Positions 22,545 to 35,680 of a DNA stretch of 64,000 bases are shown here, in pieces. Both the position numbers and the translations under genes were made by a program. This DNA is from Hyposmocoma kahamanoa (lineage: Eukaryota > Arthropoda > Insecta > Lepidoptera > Cosmopterigidae). The stretch is from contig NW_020653718.1 in NCBI RefSeq assembly GCF_003589595.1, forward strand, positions 4,666,631 through 4,730,630. The letters run 5' to 3'. Under the pieces are notes generated by a model. It ran no database searches. It was not told the origin of the DNA and saw nothing but the letters and a program-made list of their open reading frames with translations. Within the stretch, counting starts at the first letter, position 1, and each line of letters opens with the position of its first letter.

Positions 22545-24412
22545 GCCGCTGAATCGTCACTAAAAGAAAATAATGCAGATAGTATTACTAACTTAAGGTT
22601 CCGTCATGTATTTCCAAATGACATTGTTAAAGCCTTTACGTCTATAGATATAAAAATACTGCTGACCTTAATGGTCTTTCAGTCAGACTAATTAGTTTTA
22701 TAGTTGATTGTATTGCGCCTTACTTGGCATGTGTCTTTAATAAATATGTTGATGTTGGCGTGTTTCCTGACTTCATGAAGCAAAGTAAAGTTGTTCCACT
22801 TTTCAAATCTTTCAAATTTCAGACCCCACTAATTTCAGTCCCATTTCAATACTACCAGCTCTCAGTAAAATATTTGAAAAAGTGATTCTAAATCAGATGT
22901 ATGCACATTTTTATAGTAATAACTTAATGTCTCTTAAACAATTTGGTTTCAATCGGGGTCGCTCTACAACCGATGCTGGTGTTGAGATGATTAAACATAT
23001 ATTCGATGCATGGGAAAACTCACATGATGCTGTTGGCGTATTCTGTGACTTTTCCAAGGCTTTCATTGTGTGCACCATGATACTCTAATCAGGAAACTTC
23101 GCCATTATGATGTGGCGGGACGTGACTTCGATCCTTAAACCGTATTTAAGTGGTAGGGTACAGAACGTCGATGTTAACGGCACGAGATCATTAGAGTCTG
23201 TAATTAGCACGGGTGTACCTCAAAGTTGAATTCTAGGTCCACTTTTGTTTTTAGTTTATATTAATGACTTACCTAACCTCATGGAGGTTATAAAACATGA
23301 GATAGTATTGTTTGCTGATGATGATACTTCCTAATTATTTGTTCAATGTTACTACGATGATGTGAACAATGTTATATTTAAAGTAGTTGATTAACCAATC
23401 AACTACTTTAAATAGAGCATTGTTAATAACTTGCTCCTTAATGAGAAAAAAACAAATTGTGTGAAATTTACGTTACCCAATGTTCGAACATTGTAGTTGG
23501 AAACGAAAAATTGAATCTTGTGGATACAGTGGTATTTCTAGGTATAACGTTAGATGCTAAATTGCAATGGGGTCCACATGTTATCAAAACGGCTCAGCTC
23601 TGCAGTATACGGGGTTTCGAAAATACGGAGACTTTCAGACGTCGAAACTTGGTTTTTTCTTTATATTTTAGATTAGATTAGATTGGTTTACTTCAGCTAT
23701 TTTCATAGTGTAATGACACACGACGTTTTGCTTTGGGGTAATGTCGCGGTGTCGCCGATGTAAATAGAATCTTTGTCGTGCAGAAACGCGGTTAGGGCGA
23801 TTTACAATCTGGACCCCAGAGTATCTTTGAGATATAAGTTTAAGGAAATTAATATTCTTACACTAGCGTCACAGTACATTTATCAAAATGTAATTCATGT
23901 TAAGAGAAATAGTAATCTCTTTATGAAGAATAGTGACAGACGTAACATTAATACGAGAAATAAAAATAAACTGGCTGTTCTTGATAGTCGTCTTCACAAA
24001 ATCACACATTCATTTAAAGGGCTATGTATATGCTTCTATAACAAGATTCCGGTTGATATACGAAATTTGCTATTCACGAGGTTTAAAACTATAGTGAAAT
24101 AAAAATTTTATGCTAAACGTTATTATACAATTTATGGTACTTTGATGACTAAAATCCGTGGTAGGAACCCGTTTATCTCATGGAAGTAGCCTCGATCTCT
24201 GATGTTTGAAAACAAAAAATATATATTGTAAATGTTGAATGTGTACAAATGTTATTTTAAAAGAGCAACCGCTAGAGTTTCTTGCTCATTCTTCTCAGGG
24301 AAATCTGCCTCGAATGCGAACGAATGAGCGGAAGAGTTTAACCAATGTGACGATTTCGAGTGTAATATTAATACTTACTTATGAAATAAACATTATTTTG
24401 ATTTGATTTGTA
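22545..24412 (+). pseudogene. jockey-like LINE reverse transcriptase and 3' end
   Basis: Reverse transcriptase blocks appear in order. ADLNGLSVRLI at about 22665 is followed by FSPISILPALSKIFEKVILN (22835-22895), QFGFNRGRSTTDAG (22938-22979), then GVFCDFSKAF (23035-23064). VPQ-SILGPLLFLVYINDLPN precedes IVLFADDDTS at about 23303-23332, where the catalytic ADD box is intact. Thumb sequences continue to LCICFYNKIPVDIRNLLFTR (24022-24080), then the 3' untranslated region ends near 24410. Stops (for example within the VPQ block), frameshifts and an inverted insertion at 23376-23413 inactivate it. The endonuclease is missing. It is the best-preserved copy of this family here. Confidence 0.88.
23376..23413. 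repeat. perfect 17-bp inverted duplication inside a LINE
   Basis: Arms 23376-23392 (atttaaagtagttgatt) and 23397-23413 are exact reverse complements around a 4-base loop (aacc). It lies where the reverse transcriptase frame should read a WFN(I/A)NNLLLN motif, so it replaces or interrupts that motif. Confidence 0.88.
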
Positions 24413-24452
24413 AATTATATGGAAAACACACAGTATGACAAACATGAATAGT

Positions 24453-24645
24453 CCAAACTGCCTCCGTGGCTGAACGGTTACCATGCCGGACCGCCACGCA
24501 GAGGTCCCAGGATCGATTCCCGGGCCGGGAGAAATATTTGTATGGCCTACATTTATTTCGCTCGTGAGTTTGGGTGTAATTTGTGGTTGTCTATGTATGT
24601 GTCCATGTCACCCGCGACACAGGGTTTACCTAGTGCGGGACTCAA
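24453..24645 (+). mobile_element. tRNA-related SINE B, copy 3 (3' truncated)
   Basis: It has aactgcctccgtggctgaac at the start, a B box with one change (GGATCGATTCC, 24510-24520), and the body motif ctcgtgagtttgggtgtaat. It stops at agtgcgggactc without the (ttta)n tail. The loss of the tail and the changed B box suggest an old copy. Confidence 0.85.
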
Positions 24646-25134
24646 GAAAAAACAAACTTGTGCCAAAAGAATACACATACGTAATAATTATAATAAATAA
24701 ATATTGTAATAATAGTTTTTCGGACAACCGATACGTTCGAGTACGAGTACGTACGAGTTCCGCTAGAAGTTATTTCTGTGTTACGAATTTCTATCAAAAC
24801 AGACATCTCACTAATTAAGAACTGTCAAACTGTGTTCGCAATAATGAAAAGTGGAAAATATTTCTAGGATGTCAATTCCTCAAAGATGTGTTAATTTATT
24901 CACATGACTTACGTCAGCGCATTACGTTCGCCAGCTAATTATCAAATAATCGTAGTTATATCAACGATGTAACCAATTACAACTCATCCAACGATTGAAG
25001 TTTATTAAACAAACTTATCAACCGTTATGATTAACGTGGTGTCAAGTTCAACCGTAAATACGAATAGAAAAAGTTATATTCACATATTCTCATGTAACTA
25101 GCTACCCTTCCCTCCAGTCATTGTGGTTTAGGTA
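24646..25134. other. single-copy stretch
   Basis: No gene or repeat recognised. Confidence 0.45.
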
Positions 25135-25700
25135 TCAGGAGCATATCCGCCATAGCTCTTCCGGCGTTTTTGTCCCCAATCTACAGCACGGTCAACCTCG
25201 TAACGTGCCCGCTATACTCGAGCTAAGCGGTATGTCGCGAACAGATGGCAAACGCCCGGACGGACTGACTCTCATCCCTTGAAGTATGGGCCGGGCGCTG
25301 GTGTGGGACGCCACATGCGTTGACACTGTTGCCCTATCCCATCTCTAGCACACCAGCAGAGGGCTGGCTCCGCAACTGGGCTGGCGGAAAGAATAAAAAG
25401 TAATAACTACCAGGACTTCGGCTATTTACAGCTTCCCAGTCGAAACCATTGACTCGTGGGGTCCCTGACTGACAGGCGCCCTTCATTTGTACAAAATTTT
25501 ATCCAAAAAATATTAGATTTTCTGGGAAACCCAAGAGCCAGCTTCCTTGCCCAACAAACTAGCATTGCCATACAAAGGGGGGGATGCTGCCAGCACTTGG
25601 GCACCTTATCGCGGGGACCCAATTTCATTCATATAATTTAATCCCAGTTTTATTTTCTAGTATTTGAGCTTTTATTGTACCTTATTTGTATATTAGGAAA
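25135..25700 (+). pseudogene. retroelement C-terminal domain with a nuclease-like motif
   Basis: The frame from about 25178 reads GMSRTDGKRPDGLTLIP, then after a stop MGRALVWDATCVDTVA. After a gap of broken frame, another reads RASFLAQQTSIAIQRGG followed by HLGTL. This set (RxDGKRPDG, LVWDxTxxDT, and RAGxxLxQRxSxAIQRGN-like) is known from the C-terminal part of retroelement polyproteins in insects and other animals. The spacing of a PD pair and a WD-T block recalls the PD-(D/E)XK nuclease fold; that reading is my inference. At least two stops and frame changes make it a pseudogene. Confidence 0.7.
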
Positions 25701-28200
25701 ATAAAAAACAATTGAATTTTATTACGTTACGTTTATTTACTACGGAATAGCGACTAAGTATTCCTACGAATAGACGTGGTTAAAAGTCATTCAAAGGCGT
25801 GAGAAGAGACGGCAAATATTTTACAAGTCAGAAGGTAGGAAATAATACCACAGCGATCGATTCGTCGATTGATAGACTGATTCCTATATTGTTGGCAATC
25901 TAATGAAACAAACGAGTAACCAGCACGCCACGCCAAGGACTAGCATATCGCTGGAACGCAGCAAAGTGCAGATGGAAAAATAAAAAAAACTATAGCAATC
26001 GAAACCTCAGCCTGATTAATTGGGACAATACGAATCATGATCATCAAAATTTCGAATGGGTCAGTAAATGTGTGCAGGATCGTGCGTTTGCGGGTCTTCC
26101 AAATTCCCAGAGGTGACATCTGGAAAAAGAACGGAACGGAAGGGAAGATATTTGTAGTGTGATATTTCTAAATGCTACTTGGACGCGTAAACAATGAGCG
26201 ACGCATGTTCGATATCGTTTAGGATCTCGCACCTCTGAGCTTAGCGGAACTTATGCGCGAAATTCAATTTGAAATTGAGCTATTTGGTGAAGGAAACATT
26301 GTGATGGAACCTGCACGTCGAAGAAGGCTCACTACTTTGTGTGTAAAACCCCAACTTTGTGAGACGGCCTTTTTCTTCCAGACTCCTATAGTTGGAACTA
26401 ATACAAATGCGAGAGTAAAGCACCACCAAAAAATCATTTTGAAATAGGGTAATTTTCGTCCGGAGAAACATAAAAAAATTATAATTTATAATATTTGAAA
26501 ATTATTAGCCAACCGACTTAGTCGCTCGATAAAACCGTAAATGACACACATTTTAAACTAATCGGTAACGACAAAGGTTCATTCGTTGCGAAGTTATTCG
26601 ATTTCTTTTTTATAGGAGTCTGAAGAAGAAAAAAAAAGAAAGAAAAGAAAAGAATCGGAAGAAAAAGGGCATGTCACAAAATTGGGATTTATAAAACACT
26701 GTTCGCCCGGTTTCTATAACAATTTTCTTAGTATTTCTAGGCCTACGCATTAGAAGAGTAAATGAACGTGGGAAGGTGGAAGGAAAACAGTTGTCCGCCA
26801 TGATGATAGTATTATCCCTAATCAAAATCGGTTTTGACATTGTCGTGTGCGGTTGAGGCGGTGCATGTGTTGCGGCCACGGCGCTTTGACCGAGCCGCAC
26901 TCTCCCCCTCACACTCCCTGCCGTCGCCGCCGCCAGCCTCTGATCGCGAATGCCTAATGAGCTTCTTCCAGGTCCGTAGCTAGAGAACTTGCAACATTAC
27001 TAACTTAGCAGTGTCTTGTATCATTCTAAATTGTAAAAGTTAATATTCATTTGACCAATTCTTCGTGCTTTCCTAATCGATTAGCTTAGCTCAAAAATTA
27101 GCATGGTTGTTGACTTTAGTTCGCGTTTAGAATTGTTAATCAGCTGCCTCCCGTCAGTCAGAGATCGAGTTGGCAAACATTAATCTGGAACGTGAATACT
27201 TCCAGATCAACGATTATACGTGCGGCTGCGGGAGCTCTTTGAGCGGCGCTAATTAAGGCCAATGTTGCATTCCCCAGTAGTTGATAGATTATATTTATTC
27301 GGTGCACGGGAATGGCGCTCGGATTGCTGCGCCCCTGGTTCTTTGCGGCGCCGACGTCACCTGTCATCCATCAGTCTGAGACAACGCGCATGCGCATACC
27401 GTGCTCACAATCCAGCGTCCGCGCACACATGCACCGTGTACGCGTACGCTAAACAAATTCAACTTTAACGGTACAATGATGGCGGAATGCAATAAAACGG
27501 CGACAGTTTGCATTCCGATTTGGACTGGGTCAGACTGCGCTGTGACGGCTGACGGCTGGCCACAAAAAGGAAGCGGCTACTTAGAATGGCATGCTCTTAA
27601 TAATGATCGGCTTCGATATAGAGAACAGAGGCACTGAAACCTTGAATATAGCTTTCGGTTTTGACTGGAAATATTTAGGTACTTATCTTTTCGTTTTGAT
27701 GACAATCAAGTTGAATATTTTTTGTTTCAATCTCTATGGGTGTCACCGAATAACTGTTATATTATGTTGGCAATCCTTTTTTTGGGATCAACGTTAAGAC
27801 GTTCAAGGTCTATCTTAAGCAAATGGTTGCATTTATTGTATAGTAAGACCAGTTTAATTTCCGTGTGAATTGGGGCCTGCGGGACAACGCGTCTCGTCCG
27901 CCACGGCGCGGACGGCAGGCTGTTGATCCTCTAACATCAATATGCCGCCATCGCCGCTCCCAATTGCTCGAATTACCATACTTTACCAGGCGCCGCAGAA
28001 TTCGCCTTGTAGTTCTCCCGTCAAAGGAACACCGCGCTCGAGCTGAAATCACCACAATATCTATTGCATAAAGTCCATAGTACCCTCTTTCAAGTGTTAA
28101 GTCATCGGCGTATAAAAGGAATGATTCAGTTGGATTCTGAGTTCTATTAACGGCCCACAAAGTTGATATAAGCGTGGAGTCTAGTGTTAAAAAGTATGGA
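25701..28200. other. mostly single-copy stretch
   Basis: No gene is supported. A purine tract of A and G runs at 26624-26668. A denser GC block at 27160-27440 includes cgcatgcgcatacc, and another lies at 27865-28070. Open frames of 60-116 codons here overlap in several frames, which is typical of GC-rich non-coding DNA. Confidence 0.5.
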
Positions 28201-31200
28201 CATTAGGATCGTCAGGCACCGAACTTTGACCCGCGCGTAATGGGCGCAAATTGATCTCAAAGGCAAATTTTTCAGCCCATTATGCGGCGAACGGACTTCT
28301 AAAGGCGATGGACGTCGTTAATTCTCTTCACGGGAATAAGGATTGACTAGCAACACTTTGTCGAAAACATAGCTGGCCTACCTGCGTACAAATTTCGTTT
28401 ACAGCTAATTAATTAGTTTTTGTACCTCAACATTAGATAATATAATGTGTTGGGTTCAGTCTGAAAATGAGAAACACAAACAAGTACTTATTATAATCTA
28501 TATTTCTTCCTTGCGTAACAGAGCGACTCCGCGCTATATAGAATCATCGACATCTGCTTTTTGTTTTTTTAATTGCCCCACTACTGTGCTTTTTTTTAAG
28601 ACGAAAGATGCTTACAAATGAGTATAAAGCTTTGCTCAGCTTTCTTCTAAGTGGTTACCATGGCTATAGTCGTCAATTTTATGTTATTCTTATTACATTT
28701 CTGATTGTTTTGTTTGTTGCTTGAGTTGTTACGTAAAAACTGGTAGTTAAGAGACAAAGTTGTCTAAGTTGTACTCATAAAAATAGCTCAGTAAATACGT
28801 TTGTCATCGGCGGAGTGCAATTACAGTTTACACGCGCGAGCTACCTGGAGTGGCGTTATGCCTTATAATCGCTGCGCCTAATCGAAAAACACCGACGCTA
28901 TTAGATACTCGCATGTCGCCGTGACATTTCTTGTGATAACTGTGAAAAAATTCAAAACACTATTTTCTACAAGACCACTCTTCGCTTAATCAGTACACCT
29001 ATACCTGTCGGTGTACCTAATTATAGTTCGGGAAAGATTTCCATCTTGTGCAATTAGACAGATTTTTTTATTTAGCGGATTGCAATGGTGCTGATTGACG
29101 AAGCATTAAATGAGATGCAGCCGTGACACAGATTTATGCCACATTTGCATCGCGTTGGTACTTGCAGCCACCGATTATACTTACTTATTTATTTCAAAAT
29201 AGGAATGATAAAATAATGTAACTCCGCGTCAGCTGCGAAAATTTCGTCGTAAAACCGTGTAAATGTTTCGGTGTTTAAAAATAATGACACAATAATTAGG
29301 CAGGTAGGCATGAAAAGCAATTTGATGAATGGCGAATGTCAAGGGCAGTGCGCGGCGAGATGCTCCTGCGGGTTTATGCGATACTACTGCCCTTTACGTG
29401 CAGACACATTACAATGGATAATTTTACAAGGCGCGTTTTTTGCGCGGCTAAACACTCCATTGCGCTCTACTTTCTCCTAATTAATGGTAATACGCATAAC
29501 ACTGCAAATGTGCTATTGTAAACTTTATACTGCGCCAATTAGGGTGTGAAATGAATTAAAATTTCGCCAAGGTGGCTGGTCGCCATGTAACTTTGAATCG
29601 CAACCTTTACAACAATAAGGCAAAAGAAAGTGGCAGGCTGGCTTTAATGCTAACCTGCTCGTTCCTCGTGATGAATTTATTTAGCGGGACCCATAATTAA
29701 AAAAGTGTTTTGGAATTTTAAGTTTTTGTTCCGCAAATGTTTTTTGGGATTTTATGAGTTGGTTGGTGGGTCGCGTGTTATTTATGTATATCATAAAGAG
29801 GGATAATCCAATTGTATCCGCAGTTCGTAGGTACGTGGTTTAGGTACACCCTTTTAGTAAAGTGTTACTTAAAAATTTTTTACTAAATATGGGAATGCTA
29901 AAAGTGCCCTCGAAATGGCATTGAAGGGATCGGTTAGTTTCCTTAGACAGCTGTTAAAAAGAACTAAAATCATTGTCATCGAATGGAGCGGGATTGAGTG
30001 TCGCATCGATTCGCGATTGTTACAGCTTAGTTAGGGTTGTTGTCGGCACGAGACACCCTCCGCACCCCACACGGCACCCCTCTCGACCTGATCCATTGTA
30101 TCGCCCCTCGGCCTCGTCTCAGGGGCTACACATCTCCTCGAATGCTATTTCTCCGGTGAAATACAAACTACGACTTTGAAATTCTTGCGTTTAGCTGATT
30201 GTCGTTCGTGTTTCACGAATGTGTTTTCACACTATTAAAATTTAAAAATATTATGCAATTTCTTCAACAATAATTATGTTAACACCTTTTTACGTCACAG
30301 TGCGTTCTAGAATCTACTTAAGACTTATTATTCCTTTCTCAGGAATACAATCCATGTGAATCCAGTCAAACAGGTTCGTCATGTATATTATTAGTTCGTC
30401 AACGGCGTGATTACCGGTGGCGGTGATGGAGGCGTCGTCGTCGATGTGAATTTTCCCAGCGCATGTAATGCTACACTTGGCAATGTTTATATTTCGCGGT
30501 CGGGACGGGGTGCGGGGAGGTAGAGACCAATTTTATCGTCAGCCAATTTCACAAAGTACCAGAATTTTATTCCGCGGCGCTCATCGGCGGTCAATGTTTG
30601 CTCTTTAAGTTTGTAGTGCCCCCGCCCCCGCGCCGCGCCGCGCCTCGCCCCCGCCTTGGGGTACAATTTAATTACCAAATGGAGCGTTTTTTGCGAGTCG
30701 CCGACCGTGTAAACACGCTCGTAACTATGTGCGCTGACAGACTGCTGATTGTACCGCACGCTACATATTTCGCCAATATCTATGAAGTACTTGTATCTTA
30801 CGCATTTGCTGCTAATTGTGTCTTCTATTGAAGAGTCATTGATCATCTTTTGGCAATATTCATAGTGTTGCTTGCTGCTCTTACTAAACCATTTGCGATT
30901 GTTCAGTAAATGTACACACATTGTGAGATATTGCTCATTTCTCGCATGTTAGGGTCGTATGAGTAAACGCCCGACAGTGTCCGCTAAATAACGAGACGCA
31001 CGCTGTTCCCTCGTTATTTTAAACAATTCGATAATGATACCTCGACCGCGGTCGGTACACTGATTGTACAGCAAAGGGACGACTTTTCCCCTAATGAGGT
31101 TTCCTCGACAACCCCGGCCGAAATAAGAGAACTTTTGAGCAATGTTTGCCTTGGGCGGACCCTGTTAGTCTTAACGAATAGTTAAAATACTCTGTAACTG

Positions 31201-32721
31201 CACGCACGTATTGCTTACCACAAAAGAACGTGATTTTCCGAAAAGGAAAATGAAATACGTAAATTTCTTCAATGTCCAAATGTCTTCAATGCTTTACACA
31301 CAATGCAAGCAATGGTAACGGATACTACAGCACGTTTACGAATATGTAAGGCTATAATAGCCTATTAATACATCAAATTCTATCTGTCACCATGTGTTGA
31401 TCAAATTCTGTTTATAGGACTTATACGAGTAGGTATAGGAATCTCAAAATGCCTGCACATGATAATACCACATAAGTATGTAGGGGTTGGGTTATATATA
31501 TCCGGTTGTATGGCGAATCAAAAGGCGATGTTTAAAATGACACTTTAAAAAACAGCAGCGCGCGCACTGCGCAAGTCCGTACGCAAATCACCGGCCAATG
31601 GCAGGCCTGCTCGCCACGTATGTAAATATTCCATATTCAAATCAGTTTAAAATCAGAACGCGCAAGCACGAGCAGAGGATTTTATTGGCGCTTTGCATTC
31701 GAAGGGTTCTTTATAATGTCCCGATTTGACAACACGTGTCGGTTAAAAAACAGGGTTTACAGGGGTGACATCGAAGGGTTCGCAACCCTTCCGCAACCCT
31801 TTTTGGTTGCAGATGTTTTTTAGTGTCTCGTTTAGTTGTACGCGCGCGAGCCGAGACCGCGCCACGTTTTTGCAACAACATATGTTTCGGTCGCAAGTCT
31901 TGTTAAAATAAGTTTTGAAATAACAATTTGTTTTTAGTGACAATAGGAGAGAGGTATTGGGCGCACCTGGCGGCTTTGTGTTAATGATTTATATAGTCAT
32001 GTGATGGGTTGATATTGTTACGGTGCGGGTTGTTTGCACGGTGTGTGGCGTTATTAAGCTAATTTCCTGCGCGTGTCGGGACGACATAGCGGCGCGGGCG
32101 ACGCACGGTGCGGCGGCATATTGCCATTGGAGCGGTAAAGGCGCGGCCGCGCAAACAAGCACCAATCAGCTAATGCGCGGTGTCAACCTTCAGGTGGACG
32201 TCTCTGGATACGCACCGGAACTGGGCGTCTCCTCGCGTCGTCGTCGCGTTGTTACACTGTATGTTCTTGGTTTTTGAGCAAACACAGAAGGAACAACAAT
32301 TAAGTGATTGAGGGCAATGGACAAAAGGTAATGTTTTAAGAGAGCTGCCATTTGATAATGCTATTTGACATATTACCACATTGAGAGCCAAGCTAATGTG
32401 AGATTGTTTTATTTATGGGCGTATTTATTCGATCATTAAAAGCGTATTCAAGAAAGCACAGCTACAAATGATGAAGTCAGTCTAAACAACTACTTGAAAT
32501 CTCCTGCTTGAATATAAAAATGGGTACAATAATATATTTCCATATATCGGCGCTCTAACAGAGTACCTATGTAGAATCTTGAATATAAAGTGTTATTTAC
32601 ACTTGGGTGAGCTCGTATCAATGAAGTGACAACGTGAATTTTTACCAATTTTTTCTTGACTTTCTTACAATACTTAAAACCAACCACATCCTTCCTAATC
32701 TGGAATTTCTCAATGTGTTAA
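28201..32721. other. single-copy block with regulatory-like composition
   Basis: No exon or transposon recognised. AT-rich DNA alternates with GC-rich islands at 30595-30660 (c-rich tract cccccgcccccgcgccg), 31545-31600 and 32080-32240. An inverted pair of TAATGGG-type sites lies at 28234-28287. The 144-codon minus frame at 30487-30921 is spread over compositionally mixed DNA and has no domain. Confidence 0.5.
28234..28287. promoter_or_regulatory. inverted pair of TAATGGG-containing sites
   Basis: cgcgtaatgggc (28234-28245) is mirrored by gcccattatgcg (28275-28286), 12 positions with one mismatch, around ttgatctcaaagg. TAAT cores with GG flanks are typical homeodomain targets. A regulatory role is inferred from the arrangement only. 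Confidence 0.35.
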
Positions 32722-33142
32722 GGTGCTTTTCCACCGGCAAGGCAAGACGGGACAAGGCGAAATGAGGATTGGAATTTGCATGGCAAATTTTCAATTCTCT
32801 CCTAGCGTATCTTCGGTGAAAATGGTCTGGATTGACGAGGCTGTGCGAGACGAGATTTAAAATATTTGTTGATATAACGTTGAACGGTATTGCTGCCTAC
32901 ATAGAGTAGTTATTAACTCTGCAACAGAGTCACGATGTCTATTAATGGATATTAATGTCAATCGCGAGTTTATAGGGTACGTACGATTTGAGAATTTAAA
33001 TCGAAACGACCTGAACAGCACTGAATATTCATTATCCACAACCACAGCGTCAGCTTGCGATAGCTATTAATGGCAATTTTTATATATAAAAATAGGTCGG
33101 CGAGATTTCAACTCTTTCAAGGCTCGCTGGTGGAAAAGCACC
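32722..33142. mobile_element. 421-bp MITE
   Basis: The left end ggtgcttttccaccggcaag and the right end on the minus strand ggtgcttttccaccagcgag match in 18 of 20 positions. The interior has no open frame and is AT-rich except at its ends. The sequence looks like a non-autonomous cut-and-paste element. The flanks show no certain target-site duplication, so its superfamily is not assigned. Confidence 0.8.
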
Positions 33143-35519
33143 GATATATTGAAATTTTCAGTCTTCGATGATTTTACATTTTTACTGCATTCGTGTTCAA
33201 ACTATTACTGTAGTCGTTACCCAATTACTCTTGTTTATGATAAATATGGATCAGTCTGTGCTGTCCACTGTACCTACGGGCAAATGTTGTGTCGTCAGTA
33301 AACACCGGGAACACGATCCGGCAACGTTTTTTCGCAGCAAATAAACGCGATACAATCCAAACATGTTTTTTGTTATATTTGCCTTCACTTATCCGCTGTT
33401 TGACTGAAATATTTTTTCAGTGCAGGTTCAGATTACGAGGTGTCTATTTCAGCTCGTGAAGCGTTTTCTCGTGTTCTTGACGTTTTCCGTAAATAGTCGT
33501 TAGTCTCACAAATAGACGTTCAAAGATGCAATTAAAACAAAACTGATAATAAATGAAAATCGAGGCAGTTCGGGTAGTATATAGTATACGCTTTATTGTG
33601 GTTGCGTAGTACGCTGTACATTTTTCTCTTTCTATTATACATACGCAGAACTTTTGTCGGGCAACAGTTAACGTTAAGCTACCTTTATCGGAGTCGCGCA
33701 AATCTCATATTCCTTCACTAGTTTAGATAATAAACAGTACCAAAACTAAAATTATGTTATTATCTGTACAGCTACGCCACGAGTGACGCGCGAATGTATG
33801 TTGGCGGGGGTGGAGGCAGGGAGATAAGGGAGCAACCCTTTCCTGGCGGCAAACATCCATCACGCGCGACGAGCGAAATGTATTTTAATCCACTCCCGCG
33901 CGCCGCTTCATGGAACGTGAAAAATGATCTTCCACGCACACATGCAGACGGGTGTCTCTATGGAGATGTGAGCTAGCGATTGTGCTAAGCGAACATTCTT
34001 ATAGTGGACCGACTTTTGAACTATTTTCTGTACCCAAAAACGATTTTTGTGTTTGTGTAGCGCAGTGGAGGACAAACTTACACAAGTTTAATGTTGGTTT
34101 TCTCGTAATTAGCATCATTAAGCTTCAACGTTCAACACTTCGAGCTGTAATCAATAGCATACAGATTTTTTGATGTGTTATACCACAATTAACTATGTTT
34201 ATATATTATTATATATAATTGTAATATGTTACTTTATTCGCCAGTATAAAAGCTTCATATATCTCCGGCGGTGACGTGACTGTCTGTTCCGGTCCCGAAT
34301 CACGAGTTTTATAGTTTGAAACGGTCCCGCGAGGCGGCGAGATTTTCGCCGACCATTAATCATACACAAATTGTTGCTCCCGAGCTGCCGCATAGCGCCG
34401 CAGCCCGCTTAGGCTGAGCCTGCAGATATGTCGGCTCCAATAGAGCCAGTCATCGCGCTCGCCGCTCAACTGACTTCGTGAATAGGTGACTGATGAACCT
34501 CGCCCGAACAAGATAAATGCCGCCGATGCCTCAGTTTATAATAAGCTGATGGCTTTCGCGACGTCGACACGCTTCAACGCAGCCTTGTCAACAGCACAAC
34601 AACGATAGGGGATGAAATTCTTGCTGTGACATGCGTACAACAAAAATGTAATGATATAGTGAAGTTGTTTAGTTACGTGTGGGTGACATTGGTTTGGCAA
34701 TTTAAATTCAAAACTGTGCGCTGTAGGTAGTAAAGAGTCGGTCGGTATGCGAATTGTCGGTGTTCTACATTTTATGGCTCAATTGAGCACGTGGAGAATG
34801 GCACAGTATGGCGCTGTCCGGGACAGCTCGCATAATAATAACATCGCGTTTTATCGTCGCCGTTCCCAGATTACTAAAACATCTGTCCCGGAAAATTCAC
34901 TCTTGAGGCGTTTATCGTCTCCGAGGGTAGATAGAGAAAAAACTGCAATAACGCGGTGTCATAACAAAGACGCGGCACCGGCCGATAATACTATGATTAA
35001 TACCCGGCGTTATCTCGAGAGTGCAGGCCGCGCCCGCCTCACTTCGTGCGCCCCCGCCCGCCCCGCTTACGTCTTACTGAACCTCTGCAGTCACGCTAAA
35101 CCACGTTCTATGTGTATAGCAGTAGGGTTGAAAATGAGTAGGACGTAGCCCACTGCTTAAGGTATTCTCGAGAGCCAGCACAAGAGTTACGGATTTCGCA
35201 TAATGCATAATATATTCGCTGCGAGGGTGGCGGCAGGGCGGGGGCAGGGGTGAGCACGGAGAGAGGGCCGCGTGACCGCACGTCTTTTGCACGCGACAAG
35301 CTCTCGACATTTTTTTATTATTATTGCGCTTCGATGGAATTTATTCCGCAAGGGTCGGTAATATAATCGAGCACGCTCGCTCGCTCGTAATGTCAGTTTT
35401 GAATATGATTTTAAATCATATAATGGAGAGCGGCCGTCGTTTACAGCCATTTCAAGGGGCGGCTGCGAGGTGGCTGCGCGGCGTGAGGCCGGGGAGGGGG
35501 TGCAGCTAGTATGTGGCGA
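33143..35519. other. single-copy block with GC-rich islands
   Basis: No gene. GC-rich islands lie at 33785-33920, 34265-34520, and 34970-35070. A 133-codon plus frame at 34747-35148 crosses such islands; it has no homology that I recognise and no initiation context. Confidence 0.5.
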
Positions 35520-35680
35520 GATATAATTAAGGGCTCGTAATTAGTTTCCCGGGCCATTGGTTGGGTTAAACAGGCGATTAATAGCGGAGCGATAAACAAT
35601 GTTAATCGGAGCCTTCAGCAGCAGGTGCGCGCGGTATGGCCACCGCCGCCGACGCATTATCAATTAATTGCGAGATGAGG
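35520..35680. promoter_or_regulatory. candidate enhancer-like cluster
   Basis: Within 160 bases there are a TAATTA core (35538-35543), ccattgg, ttaaacagg, gattaa, gcgataaaca, aacaatg, a cagcaggtg E-box and ttatcaattaattg. Such packing of homeodomain, CCAAT, forkhead-like, Sox-like and E-box motifs is typical of developmental enhancers. No conservation data are available here, so the function is inferred. Confidence 0.35.

Noticed and set aside
30487..30921. 144-codon minus-strand frame
   Set aside because: It crosses a C-rich tract and mixed AT-rich DNA and shows no domain. The opposite strand is open over part of the same stretch.
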